64,000 bases of DNA from Tieghemiomyces parasiticus (lineage: Eukaryota; Kickxellomycota; Dimargaritomycetes; Dimargaritales; Dimargaritaceae), in the NCBI GenBank assembly GCA_027575765.1, contig JANBPT010000048.1, positions 1-64,000 of the forward strand, written 5' to 3'. Shown in pieces: positions 48,943 through 60,543 of this stretch. Position 1 is the stretch's first letter, and the number at the start of each line of letters is the position of its first letter. The notes beneath the pieces are model-generated. The model was given only the letters and a program-made list of their open reading frames with translations, was not told the origin of the DNA and made no database searches. The position numbers and the translations under genes were made by a program.

Positions 48943-49984
48943 CGTGTGGACCTTCACTCGAAGCTGTGGGCGACCGAAGGTGGAATTGCAAACGGTGTAG
49001 ACCTCGAAAATGCCTGTGGGCGTTGCGGCGACAGTTAGAGGGGTGCTATACTTACACATGGCCGCTTAACGTGTTCTCTGGGGTCGTGGGGTATAGGGCG
49101 TTGGCGGCTGTAAAGAATTCCACTAACGGCGGAAACCTGCGGAGTTTGTCTATCAGAATGACGAGTCAAATCTCGACAGGTGATAACCTGAGGTATTAGT
49201 TGCGAGAATCAAGGAAATGGGTGACAGGTTGCTCCGTGGCCAAAATGGAAAAATGCCGCGGTAAGGCGGGTAGGAAAAACAATTGGACGATGATGCGGTA
49301 ACCTGCGTGGAGAGTCGGGAGTCTTGGTTTTGCCCAGGAGGGAATGCCGCAACGTGCTGGCGTCGATCCGTAGACATACAGAGCTTCACCACCAGTGGGC
49401 GAAACAGTAGTTGGGGCTGATCCGCCTCCTGCCTTACTGTTGCTTTCTGCTGGTCGTGCGCTGTCTGAAAAGACTTTGACCTGGCCAGTTGGCTATTAGT
49501 CAATGTTCACCTTGACAGCCTATATTTATTTCTGCTTTGTAGGCTGTGCTGGGGCTCTGCTTCTTTGTTCATGTCGCTTGTCCGTTGCATACTTAGCCCT
49601 TCGGCCATTGCAGTCGAAATACTCTACATCATGCAGCCCCCCGAAGGAGCGTTTATGTATCTATTAAACTAGCGCTATCGATGAACATGGACGCTTCATG
49701 TAACATGGTGAGGGTCGAAAAAGCCGGTTGGCGAGAGAAATGTGAGGTGGGTGTAGGAAAACAGCGTGTATACATTATGGGGAATGGCAGAGGGGGTCGA
49801 GAAAGTTCAAAAGAGAAAAAGCAGCAGCTAAGGGTCGTCAGCGAGGGCAGGTATATGTAGTAGTGGGACAGCGAGAAGCGATATGTACTGATGTGCGAGG
49901 GATGCGTTCACGAAACGAGAGGTGGGAGGACGGGAAGAATAACGCAGTAGTTAGAGTAGAAGAAGGGAAGGAGGGGGTGCGATA
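48943..49984. other. Intergenic spacer, no gene seen
   Basis: 5' flank of the nucleoporin gene. Its likely 5' UTR carries another GTAAGT donor at about 49,050 and a CAG acceptor at about 49,008, so a leader intron is possible. The rest, to the Sgf29 stop, shows no coding content. Confidence 0.4.
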
Positions 49985-51408
49985 CTAGTACGGCTTGGAC
50001 TTATTGGAGGCGCTACGCTGGATGTCGAGTACCATGTTGTGGTGGACCCGGTGTTCCACGTCCCCGTCGTCTTCGAAACGTAACTGGTAAGTGCCAAAAT
50101 TGGGCGAGCTGGCGTCCTGATCGAGGTGCGCCAGGATGGTGGCCCGATAGAAACACGTAGTGTTGGGGTAGAGTGCCAGCACACTCTGTTTGGGTTGAAA
50201 CTGACGTGAGGTCTTGGGCAGGGCACGCTGCCGCTGAGCCGTCAGCGTCGACGATACCGTGGTGCCATTGGGCGAGAGCGGGACGGGGTGTGGCAGCGGG
50301 ATAAGATTTCGGCCGCTTAAGGTGTATTTTCTGAGCGATGGCGTGGCAGTAGAGGAAGGGTCGTGGTAGATGGTGAAGGAGGGAGAGAGGACGAGAGGGA
50401 ATGTGAGCATGGTACTGGTAAGAGTAGGGCGAGATGGTTAGCTGCGCAGAGCTTAGGCCACGTATTGGATGGGGTCACTTACGGCTTAACACCCGATTCG
50501 TCCTTGACGACATCCTCAACCTCGTATCGGTTCTTGTCGGCATGAAACTGTGTGACCGCCGCCAAGATCCACTCTTCGGTCTTATCTTTGGGTTTGGAGG
50601 TCTTGGCCGCAACCTGGCCGGGGAGATAAGATTCGATGAATAGAATAAAAGAGGGATAGCAGTGAAGGGATTAGACCAGGATGACGCGCAACAGCACTAT
50701 CAAGGTGGGTTGCTTTGCAAGGCATACACTTACAACAGTGCCGACCATGACAGGAGCGGAGACTAGGTTCTGTGACGACGTCGTGGAAGAGGCGCTGTCG
50801 TAATCAAGTTGGGTATCGGCCACGCTTCTCGTATTGTGGCGAACACCGTTGGCCGGTCCGTTGGTTTTGAGGTGGGCAGGTCCCTGTTGTGCCACGTTCA
50901 AAATGACAGATGGTTAGTGCCGGTCGAACCTAATGATAACAGCGTGAAAGGGGCTTCTTATCTATAAACTTGTCAGGCCGGTCGAGCCATTGCTAGAACG
51001 GGCCCATAGGCCACTGTTAATAGGCCGGCTTAGGATGCGACTTACCTCCCGGGAGCTATTCGAACCCCCTGCACTAGGCAGGGCAGCCTGCATCCGTTTG
51101 ACCTTGGCCAGTATACTCTGGAGCAGGATCTGTTCCTGCTGGGCCTGATCGATGCCGCTACTGTAGACTTGGGTCAGGGTCTGTAGGACCTGGGCCTGGT
51201 CGACGGCAGAGCTGCTGCGACGCTGGCTGCTTCCAGAACTACCAGAGCCCTCCGAGGTCCCGGAAGGTTTTTGCACGGAATCGAGCTGCCGCCGGACGTC
51301 TTGGAGCCGCTCCATAAACTGGTGGGTTTCCACGTGAGACTTTTTCAACTTGTTCAGGTCTGCCTGAACCTCGGGCCACAGCTGTTTGGGATTGCCCAGC
51401 TCGTCCAT
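49985..51408 (-). CDS. SGF29: SAGA-associated factor 29 (Sgf29), tandem Tudor
   Basis: Four exons in phase: 51408-51046, 50883-50734, 50613-50483 and 50330-49985; 329 residues. Donors are all GTAAGT. Residues 1-110 form the expected N-terminal helical/coiled-coil part (LWPEVQADLNKLKKSHVETH...). A Ser-rich linker fills exon 2. The tandem Tudor starts in exon 3 (EEWILAAVTQFHADKNRYEVED) and continues in exon 4: KYTLSGRNLIPLP, VLALYPNTTCFYRATIL with both aromatic-cage Tyr positions, and YQLRFEDDGD. In the family this module reads histone H3K4me2/3 for the SAGA acetyltransferase complex. The start is the first ATG with good context; a longer N-terminus is possible because the frame is open upstream. 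Typical family length is 250-300. Confidence 0.92.
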
Positions 51409-53361
51409 GGCGATGCCGGTGGACAATATACGAATCTGGGTGTATGTCAGTGGCGCAGTCGAAAGTGATACGTAATCGTGCGGTACTGGTGGTAGACGGC
51501 AATGTCACGTTGGAAGGCTATGGACCGAATAGGAAGGAGGCGAAACGGAATTCGCAAGGAAACCGGAGGGGGAAATGGGTGGCTTGAATGACGCACTCTG
51601 GGTACGGGCTGGATTCTACGTTAAGGTAGGTGGGTGGCTACGCGCTTGCACTGGAGGGGCCCAGGACGTGGCAGAGATGGCTGCAGACGGGTGTGGTACG
51701 AACGGGGATGACTAACGAGCCTAATTGGGTCAGGGGCTAGTAAGGTCGGTGAAGTGCGGAGTAGAAGAGTATGAAGAAGAAAGTGGCAAATGGGACGCGA
51801 CTTGGTATACAAGGAACCTCCGCACGCGTACGACGAAAACTGTTTCAGGGAAGAGATTGGGGGGAGGGAGCCGTGGGCGAGGGTCGTGGCGGCCGCTCTA
51901 AACAATCTAGGGAAGCGTTGAGGGACCAGGACAGTAAGGTCACACGTCCCTTTCAAAGACCAAAACGAGTGGAGGCGCGTGGTGGTGCTCGGGGAAGGGA
52001 GTATAATCGTTAGTCGCGTGCTTCTGGTGTCGTCACGCGCGGGTAATCCGGGATTCAGGGAGCCAAGGCGGCGTACGAAGGCCGACGGCGAATGTACATA
52101 TAAACACGGGAAAGAGGATGGGAAAGTCGGGTAACGTGGCGTAGATGATCTAAGCTGTCAGGAGGTGTACAACCAAGGCAACGATGGGAGGGGCGGGCTA
52201 TGACCAGCTGGGGAACCGGCATGTGCGACATTGCCCTCGGAGCTCGCAAAACGGGGCACTGACTTTCGAGGTGACTATTAAGCTGTCGGAGTGAAAAGGT
52301 GCGGGTCGAACAAGCCGTACTTGGACCGGGATAGCGAAGCCAAGGTGTTTCGGCGAGTGGGTAGTGGCAGGTCACTTGGCCAACGACTTGGCCCGGCCGT
52401 TCATGGGGCGAGAGGGGAGAAACGTGGTACGGCAGGCTGGAAAAAGGTGGCAGTAGAAAGGGACGTCCAAGCCGCATCTGGACCTGGGCCACATCGTGGG
52501 AGGTGACGGTAATTTATATATGAAGGCAGTGTGGGGGGCATGCACGAGTCGGGGTATGCGTATGCGCGTCGTGCCACTCGGGCGGAGATGACCGGGTGAG
52601 AAACGAGGTGGAGGAACATATTAAATGCGGCGGTGGTAGAAACTTGGAGACGCCAGCGGAGCCGAACCACCTCATTTTAGACGGTCAGCTGGTGCAGTGG
52701 GGGGGGGAGCCATAGGAAGGTGACACCCTTCGAAGTTATACGGCCCATACAGCCAGAGGGGAGGGGAAAGGAGCATATAGCGGAGGGTGGTCCTGTGTTT
52801 ATTTTGTTTCCAGGGACAGCCGTGGCGGACGTTGGGCGCAACTGTTGAAGGGTGCGCGGGGATTGGGCGCCCAATTGACAGTCAAGGTGGAGCAATGGCA
52901 AATAAGCGCTGGCTAGAACCCGTCGCGGCACGCCCTGGTGCTGAAGGCTCGCACGGACTACCATGGCAGGTGAAGTGGCTGTGGCAGCATTGCCCATATC
53001 CGGCATGGAACCTAACCTGTGGGATTGGCAGCATTGTTTGGCCGACACCGGCACACTCTAACCCCAAATGTCGCCCACAACCACACCATCAATTTCTATC
53101 CACGCCCGTTCTTGGCCTTATTCAAATACGCTTGCGCTACCTCGGTCCAACCGGGGCACACTAACCCAGCAGCGAGGAGGCCGCCTGGTCCCACCAGTAT
53201 GCCCGGTTAACTAACTGTACAGCCTAGATACCCGTGACTTGGGAATGCGGATGCATTTAATGGAGTGATTGCCAAGGTTAGGGGGTTGTGTGCGAATGAT
53301 GATGCTGGTTGTAGTGATAGTGGTAAAGGGAGGGCAATGCAGAGGCGCGGTGGAAATATAT
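51409..53361. other. Intergenic spacer, no gene seen
   Basis: About 2 kb. Overlapping open frames on both strands (for example near 51.8 and 52.1-52.5 kb) give Arg/Gly- or Pro/Leu-rich strings without domains. The part next to Sgf29 is likely its promoter. Confidence 0.45.
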
Positions 53362-54855
53362 CTAGGTCATGTCCATGTCGGGCTGGGGCAGGGGCCGGGT
53401 GGCCGGCACGACTGGTAGCCGGCCTACTTCGCCAGTAGCAGTCAGAATGGCGGCAGCGGGTACCGGGCGACGTTTCATGCGGGCCTTCCGCGTGGGCTCG
53501 ACCTGCATCTTGCGCAGCAGGCGACTGAGCCGATCGTCCACCGGGTCCTTCTCGGCGGCGCGGCGGGCCGGGCGTTTACCCCCAGCTTTTAAGGTAGGCC
53601 AAGACCGATGGATGGGCCGCGCAGTCGCCGACCCCGCAGAGCCATGACGAGTCAGAGCACTCGGGTGGTATTCCTGTACAGTGCGCCAGTACAGTCGCTC
53701 AGTTTCGCCCGTCAGGGCCGTTAGCTGGACGGGCGCGCCAGCCACCCGCACAGGTGGTAAGGTACCAAGCTGTTGCACGAGTGCCTGGGCACCGGGGCGT
53801 TTGAGCCGGACGTATCCGCTGGTATCGTCGCGACGGAAATCGACACTATGCACCGTGGCGTGCCGCTCGAAGGCCTCCTTGATCTGCTGGTGGGTGGCCG
53901 AGGGGTCGACGGCGTCAAATCGGATTACCGTATTTGGTAACGGATTGCTCACGCTGTTCTTGCGCGACCGAGCGGGCTTGGGTGGTCGGGGTATCGGGTG
54001 TGGGGCCGGGGGTTGGCTTGACGGTGCCATCCGAACGTAGTATAGTGGCTGCCCCCGGAAGGATCGGCAGTGCTCAAGCACGTAGTCAACGGCCTCAGGC
54101 GTGCGGAACTGCATCACGTAGGTTTCCTCAGCGACCGGGCATAGTGATGCTACCCCGTTGCAATGGGCGCCGGGATGGCTAGCGGGCGGCAGGAAGGACC
54201 GCAGCTCCGCTGCGGCCGAGTGGCCGGTGTAAAAGGCATTGAGGCCTGACAAGTCCATGCGCTCGGGAAAGCCGCGTACCGACACGGTACAGCGTTCCCG
54301 GTAGCTCAGGGTCTTCTCCTCACCCGTACCCGGCCGACGGCGGACAAAGAGCTGGTTAGCGCTAAGCTCCAGAAACTCAGACGCTACCAGGGCCTGTAAG
54401 ACCACATTGAGGTCGGTGGTGATTTGTCGAATTCGCTGAAAACCGGCCAGAACAATAACCGGAAGCCCTAGCGGGTGGGTGCGGGAAAAACAGCACCATG
54501 AGCGGTTGAATTGGACGGATTAGTAGGTAAATCAGACACTCCGACGAGGCCGGGTTGACTTCTAGCTTCTGCGTTGGTTATCAGCCACGGCTCCGGTCGG
54601 TTCCAGATAGGTTATTGACTTACAGGCCTGGTCAAGCGGGGATTCCGCCGAAAAATAATAGGCATCAGTATCGGGCTGGTCAGGGCCCTGACGGCGCTTA
54701 GTCAGGGCTTCGCGGACGATAATCAAGGTGCTGTTGATCTGCTCGGACGTAAAGTAGTGCTCCATGCGCCGGAGCAGGGCTGGTTGAATCCTTTGCACCT
54801 CACTCTCTGGGGATTCCTTGACTGGCTCAGCCTGGACAATGTCCATGCTGGACAT
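53362..54855 (-). CDS. La-related RNA-binding protein with La motif, RRM and xRRM (La/LARP7 type)
   Basis: Two exons, 54855-54624 and 54467-53362, 445 residues. The 156-nt intron (GTAAGT...CCCGCTAG) splits a Trp codon and joins the two halves of a La motif: LLRRMEHYFTSEQINS plus AWLPVIVLAGFQRIRQITTD then VVLQALVASEFLELS (about 27-115). RRM1 is at about 138-225 (CTVSVRGFPERMD...YVMQF). A second RRM at about 256-343 has the xRRM layout, VIRFDAVDPSATHQQIKEAF, VDF, GYVRLK and LTGETERLYW. A basic Arg/Lys tail follows. Such proteins bind 3'-terminal U tracts or specific Pol III or telomerase RNAs. The usual YFxDxNLxxDxFL signature is altered here, so it could be a genuine La or a LARP7/Pof8-like protein; sequence alone does not decide. 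Confidence 0.8.
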
Positions 54856-56415
54856 GACGGTCCGAGAGATGGATGCGCCTATGGGGCTGCACTGGAAAAG
54901 GCAAGTTTAAAGTCGACCGAGACGAATGGGCTAACCACAAGCGGATAAGGGGTTAAAGGTGAGACAAGTGGGAATGCTAAACGGGTTGGTGTTAAAACTG
55001 GGTGCGGAGTTAATGCGAGATGGTGAGTTACAGCGCGGTAGGGCACGGGGGGGGGTATTTAAACTCCAAGAAGGCTGGGTTGAACAGTACCAATACTGCG
55101 GCAATTCCACCCAACAGGCTATCTGCTACGTCACGAAGGCACATGCAACCAGGGCGGTGTCCTTTTTATATATCGGCGCCAAAACCATTACAGGAGTCAG
55201 CGCAGCCTTCCGTAAAGGAGCCGCGATGAACTACTCCAGTTTGGTTGACCTAGTCAAACGCTGTGGTGATGGGCGTATACCCAATCCGAGCTGACACCGA
55301 GCTTATCTGTAGATGGCCGGCTACTAGAGTAAATACTGAAGTGCAATTAGATTGTTCTCCCAGACAATGTATCCTAGAAATAATGGTGTCATACTAGCCT
55401 AGGATGTAGTGGGGATTGACACTACCCCAGCCTTGAATTTAAATATTTACTTTCCATTCACTAGTGTGTTGTAATAGGGTGAATAGAATCTTAGAAAACG
55501 AATATGAAAGGGAGGAAAAGTGAGGGACGGTAAATATGTGATCCAGCCTTGTTTTGGCAGGTAAATAGGATGGCGAAAGTAGTAGCCAAGGAAAGGAAGA
55601 AGGATAAGGATTGGTTGCAGGGCCAGGCCCGCTATACCCTCTCGCATTGATGATACCCTCTTTGCTACCCTCGGTCCGGAGCAGCCCAAGTTGGTGGGGT
55701 TGGGATGAGCAGGGGGTCTCCCCCATCCTGGCACCATACAGGTACTTCTGTGTCTATCCTTTTAGGAATTCTCTTCTGTGTTCGATTTTCGCCAATCTGA
55801 CAGCATTGGTGTTAGCATCCAAAAGCTGACGTCCGCAGAAACCCTGCAAGCCACGGCGACGCCTTGCAAATATGGCCACAACACTTTAGCACTGACAATT
55901 TGCCGAACTAAAAGTTCTATGACCTTGTTCGTGACCCACCGCCAGGACCAAATTTCGCGCACATCTCCCGGCAATATAAGCCAAACGAATCCTACCGATG
56001 CCTTTCTAACTTGTCTATATCTAACCTTGCGGTTCTTACAATAAACCACCATCCTGGGGTCCTGGATTACCACATAATAATTTATAAACAATAAAACGTA
56101 GCCGATAGTGATGACTATGACGATGTGGCGTTTTCCGTTAGGTCTTCGTAGGGCTAAAGGGGCCGGTGTAGAACTGTTTATTATACAGTCTCCGCCGCCT
56201 TTAATAAAGCATATACATGTATACGCTCATCAGCATGAAACTCAGCAGGTCTGACCGACTTGCATATAAGTACACCGTCACCGCAGATTTCCTAAAGACA
56301 TAAGTGTCCACAAACCATCCGCAAAACTGCAGGTTCGCCCAGCCGTAGCCATACGAATGGTGTACCCATTGACGCTGCAGTGCTGACTATTTATGTATTG
56401 TTGAGCCCGATGGCG
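54856..56415. other. Intergenic spacer, no gene seen
   Basis: About 1.5 kb. A 111-codon open frame at 54,959-55,294 (+) has no recognisable domain, and its codon use does not resemble the neighbours. Nothing else seen. Confidence 0.4.
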
Positions 56416-56940
56416 CTACGCAAAGGGGCTGTAGTTTGGATACAGCGCGACGGCCACCTGGTCTATAAACTCGTCGTGGACCGCAAAGTAAAGATATAGA
56501 AACTGTAGGCTCACATTCGAGCGCTCCGGCCCCAGAAGATGGCACAACATGCTGCTATTGAGCGTACGGCTAAGGTAGGCAGCATACAGCAGCTCAAGTA
56601 CACCGTCTCCTGCCACCGCGGTTACATGGCGGTAACTCCGGGTGATAAGTCGGAAACGGCTCTGACAAGCGTTCCTGTCCCGCCCAGGCAAGCTTCGGGC
56701 GACGGCACTCCAGAAGCCGAAAGGCGGCTGGACCCTGGTCTCGGATAGACCAACGCTACTCGGTCCTAGAATCAGACGGTAGAGCCCCAAGAAATTCGGC
56801 ATGGTATCGAGGCGTCTGGGGTCTAGATTGTAGATGGCACGCAGGAGGGATATGTCTTCAGACGATTCCCAGAAGCGGCAGGGCGAGGTTGTACGCGCTG
56901 GGGAGCCACACTCTCCGGGGGCATTGCCTTGGAGTGACAT
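56416..56940 (-). CDS. Myb/SANT-like protein A, local paralogue pair
   Basis: Single exon, 174 residues, ATG at 56940. It begins with a single Myb/SANT-like repeat interrupted by about 40 residues: CRFWESSEDISLLRAIYNLD (helix 1), then FGFWSAVARSLPGRDRNACQSRF with RLITRSYRH (helices 2-3). This matches a Myb pattern of W...E..LL...FW..VA..L.GR....C..RF. The C-terminal half (CHLLGPE, AVHDEFIDQVAVALY) has no known domain. Its closest relative in the window is 58197-58739: the same order of FW..VA, GR...C.S.F.LI, LGPE and EF blocks. Probably DNA-binding; targets are unknown. It could also be a decayed copy, but the frame is intact. Confidence 0.6.
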   Translation of the reverse strand: MSLQGNAPGECGSPARTTSPCRFWESSEDISLLRAIYNLDPRRLDTMPNFLGLYRLILGPSSVGLSETRVQPPFGFWSAVARSLPGRDRNACQSRFRLITRSYRHVTAVAGDGVLELLYAAYLSRTLNSSMLCHLLGPERSNVSLQFLYLYFAVHDEFIDQVAVALYPNYSPFA

Positions 56941-57274
56941 GGCGCGCTCATAGGGATAGTAGTATAGGGGTTGGGTAGGTGATCAACACGGTGTGGAGGT
57001 ATTAGCTTTGATGGCTTGTCCTACAGCGGATTGATTGCGGGTACTATGATCGCTCGGACGAGAGAGGGTCCGGAGAGTGGGGTTAATAATGACAGTAGGA
57101 AAAGTGTAGGAGAAAACCGCATTTGCTCTGAAAAGGTCGAGTCGGGAAGGCGCCGGATCAGCTCGTCATTTTTATAAAATGTCGATTGGGGGGCGCCAAC
57201 GGTGGCTTGTTAACCAGTAAATCGATTAGATCTGGTCGGAACTGCATATAGCCACACAATCGCCGTGCGTGCTG

Positions 57275-57975
57275 TTAAACGGCATTGGGTACTATGGCTT
57301 CGGTAAACTCAGTGGCCAGCGTGTCGTCCATGTTGACCAGGGCGCCATCCCTGTCGGCCACGCAGTTACTCGGGTCGATCTCGGCTATAGGCAGTGGCAT
57401 GCTACTGGTGACTCCATGTTCCGGTAACTGCAATTCAGGTGGACAGATATAGTCTTATATTTGGACCAAGAGTCAGTTCGATCTGGGTGGCCAGCCTCTG
57501 CCGGTTGCACTACATGCGCATGGCATTCAATTAACGCTAGCCCTAAGAAAACAACCGTAATCACTGGATAGCAGTATGCGTCTCACGGCCGATTAAGGTA
57601 GAAGTTGGTGTACCGAACCCATGTACTAATCCATTCGTGTTACCCACGTTTCTGCCTTTCCTACAGACGGCGTTCCGCTTTTTAAACTAGAGTTGCACGC
57701 TTGCCATTGTGGCATCATTGTTAATAACCTTAGCTTACAAGCGTCCCCAGCACATACCATAACCATGTAATGCACAAAGTGCATGTCCAAGCTGGATAAC
57801 AACAGAGGTTTCAATAGGGATGTCCGCATCTACATATAAATGACATGGCGCAATAGCTGTGCTGGGACTTACCATCCAACGTCAGCTCGCGAGGGCTAAT
57901 GACCTTTCGTATTTTCTCTATAGTGCAAACCACGCTGTAGCCCTGATGGCCAGGGAGTCCGGTGGTTTTCTGCAT
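57275..57975 (-). CDS. Unrecognised multi-exon small protein
   Basis: Exon 1 (57975-57873) opens at MQKTTGLPGHQGYSVVCTIE and ends at GAT G|GTAAGT. Exon 2 (57829-57758), after a 43-nt intron, reads in phase DADIPIETSVVIQLGHALCA and ends TATG|GTATGT. A strong acceptor (TTGTTTTCTTAG) at 57543 leads to a 29-nt exon 3 (57542-57514; LALIECHAH). The last exon (57427-57275) starts after TTGCAG and reads LPEHGVTSSMPLPIAEIDPS down to VPNAV and TAA. Total about 118 residues. Exons 1 and 2 are well supported by phase; the exon 3 donor (GTAGTG) is weak. I recognise no family. It lies between the two Myb/SANT-like paralogues on the same strand. Confidence 0.4.
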
Positions 57976-58196
57976 AACGGCCCGTTCGCAACCTGGCCAG
58001 AGAACTCATCGTAGTATATTTCCCATAGTAGCGGTTTAACTATTGCTTAACAACAGGCAACACGCGCAAGGTAGATATTTATAACTGGGATTGGGCTGTT
58101 TCACTGTCAATTGATTTTCTTCAGGTAAGATTGGTTTGCTCCCCGTTGTCCTGGAGATGAAGTAAGGGCCCGGTTCAGGCTCAGTTTGCTCCCCGT

Positions 58197-58739
58197 TTAT
58201 CGAGCGGCCCGAGTGACGGTAGTCAACGAATCATCGACAATAAACCACGCAACATCCACAGCTGCAGAGAATTCATTTCGAATCCCGCAATAGCGTCGCA
58301 GGGGTTCTACATAAGTAGAGAATTCGGGACCCAACACACGGAGCATCGCGTCATCGGTAAGCCCACCTTGACTATGATAGCCGTAGAGCTGTTCGACTTC
58401 GGTCCGACCAATACGCACGGGAACACAGAGATAGTGGGTGACGATAAGTTCAAAGTGGCTCCGGCAGGCACCGCTGGTCCGGCCGCCCATGTCGGCGGCC
58501 ACTGCGTCCCAGAAACGGCCAGTCGGCAAGTTCAGTGAGTCAGGCAGTCTGGAGCGGACCGGTGGGCCACGCCAACGGCACAGCGCCGCGTAGTAAGGCA
58601 CACGGTTAAGTCGACCAGGGTTGATATTGTGAACGAGGCGCAGGAGCCGAGTCTCTTCGACTGGTGTCCAGGATGAACCGTGCGTACTTGTGCTGGCTTG
58701 TGAAAGACTTCCGTTGGGCCCGTAAAAAATAAATTCCAT
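58197..58739 (-). CDS. Myb/SANT-like protein B, local paralogue pair
   Basis: Single exon, 180 residues, ATG at 58739. SSWTPVEETRLLRLVHNINP forms helix 1 of a Myb/SANT-like unit. After a Pro/Arg-rich insert, GRFWDAVAADMGGRTSGACR and SHFELI form helices 2-3. This repeat is closer to consensus than that of protein A. The second half contains LYGYHSQGGLTDDAMLRVLG, PEFSTYVEPLRRYCGIRNEF and a hydrophobic VDVAWFIVDD; each has a counterpart in protein A at 56416-56940. No intron is apparent. Likely a lineage-specific nuclear DNA-binding protein; function unknown. Two short direct repeats (TTTGCTCCCCGTT) near 58,138 and 58,187 lie at its 3' end. Confidence 0.65.
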   Translation of the reverse strand: MEFIFYGPNGSLSQASTSTHGSSWTPVEETRLLRLVHNINPGRLNRVPYYAALCRWRGPPVRSRLPDSLNLPTGRFWDAVAADMGGRTSGACRSHFELIVTHYLCVPVRIGRTEVEQLYGYHSQGGLTDDAMLRVLGPEFSTYVEPLRRYCGIRNEFSAAVDVAWFIVDDSLTTVTRAAR

Positions 58740-60543
58740 GATGCAATCGATAATGCCGTGAAATGAGGAGTATGCGGGAGACGATGCCGAAGTAGAGCAC
58801 GAGTAGACGGCATAGCTACGATTTTTAAGTCGGCGAAGGATAGATAGTCAGATTTTAATCCCCTAAATGGCGCACCACAGTTCATGATAAGCACGGGATG
58901 CCTTCAAGCAAGTGCGGGTCACGCGACTCTTTTCAGCTAGCATACAGGTTTCAGGTTCTGCATTTGGCCATACCGGCTCCGCCTTTCTTCCTCTAAAAGG
59001 CTACATTCCCTCTGCTAGGCTTTCGCGGAAGGCATGGCACCACAAGAAAAATATAGTGGCAGTGGCTTTAGAAGGTTAACTGGCTGCGCCCTAGTAGTCA
59101 CTTTGCAAACTACGTACTCCATACCGCGTACGAGATCAGTCCTGCTTGCCTTCTTTCTACTGCTGAGGGCCGGTCTATCGGATGTGCCAGTGATGTCCTG
59201 TTGGCCGGTGCATGGAATGCATACCCCCCCCCTTAATCAGACCTAAGACTTCCTTAGAAGCGTTGTTTGAGGACCCTTGGATGGAGAGAGGGGCTGCCTG
59301 TTTTATATCTGCAGCCAGTCCTCTCCAGCGGAATTTCTATATGCGAATATACACGTATGGAACCAAGTCACCCTGATTAGTGCTGAAGCGACTGAAAATA
59401 CCACCTTTGAGGAGGTAGATACAAGCACAGGTGAATGTTCCCCGGTAATCAACGCTACTCGGTCCTTGTTCAAAGTAACGTAAATCGCTTTGAAGCACAC
59501 GACGAACTAACTCTATTCATCTATTTGAATAGCCCTCAAAACTTGTGTGCTGGGGCCTGGTGAGCTCCCATCTTCAGGCGGTTTAGGCGTATCTGAATTA
59601 GTACGGGGGCACCTTCAGTGCCCCATTCCTGGTCACCAGAACTGACTAATGAACTGTAGTAATAGAACTAAGTGTGGGCTCCTTTAGCAATGAAGTCTAA
59701 TAAGCAGTCAAGGACGTCGAGGAGGTCATTTAGGGGAGCGGTCGTGGAATTTACCCCATAGCGGCGCTGGTTCTTGGTGAATACGTAGCTTCCAACGGTT
59801 GGCGTAGCTGTGTTGTCCTAGGCCCTCTCACATTGTGGTAGTGAAGATGCGGGGAACCCAACCCAACATAATACTAACTAATCGAGGCGCTCCTGCTGAA
59901 AGAGCCTAGCGTATACCATGTCCAAAATGGCCAGTGTCATCGTACGGGTGATCAGATGAGTGGTCACCCTAACAAACGCCGTGGTTTGGACATGGGTGGA
60001 CTGGCCACTCGTTAATGATGATTGAAGAAGGAATAGAATAATCCATTGTGGGACCAGCTCACAACGAATAGTCTTGGCCATTCGGCTCTGGGCACACCTA
60101 ATAAAGATGGCCGAAAATCCCCCTCCACGCTCGGTATGATGGGTGTGCAGGGGCAGGGGCAGAGTCTCGGACTTGGACATGCCAGGGTGGCGAAAAGAGA
60201 AGGTGCGGGGTGGAGAGTGACTCAATTCAAGGGTGAATTACAGCCGATAATGTCAAATTGGATACCGCGCAGTTTCGCTGATGGGACCATTCCCCAATTC
60301 CCCCTAGATTTACTCGTAACATATTTATTTGTACTGGGCTTACATTGAGGAAAGGCGTTAACTCTGCCACCATTTAGCCAATCCATTGATCGCTTCCATA
60401 GGTATCCCGGTTCCATGGGTTCTCCATGTTCAAAATAAATTTTATAGGGCTAGAAGCGTTATACGCGACATCAAAAGTGAGACTAATGGGCGTCTATGTA
60501 CTCAGTGAGCGCTTCCGCTCACACAACCAGGGACGAAAGCTCC
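58740..60543. other. Intergenic spacer, no gene seen
   Basis: About 1.8 kb between protein B and the small zinc-finger gene. Open frames near 59,034-59,246 and 59,277-59,483 (+) have ATG starts but no recognisable content. A minus-strand frame near 59,880-60,000 only vaguely recalls the Myb/SANT pair. Confidence 0.4.

Noticed and set aside
51040..51070. GGGTTCGAATAG-like word resembling a tRNA B box on the minus strand
   Set aside because: It is coding sequence of Sgf29 exon 1; no A box, acceptor stem or anticodon arm fits around it.
59878..60225. Possible third, truncated member of the Myb/SANT-like pair (THLITRTMT...MVYARLFQQERL)
   Set aside because: The resemblance is limited to a hydrophobic pattern; the Trp/Glu and FW..VA blocks are missing.
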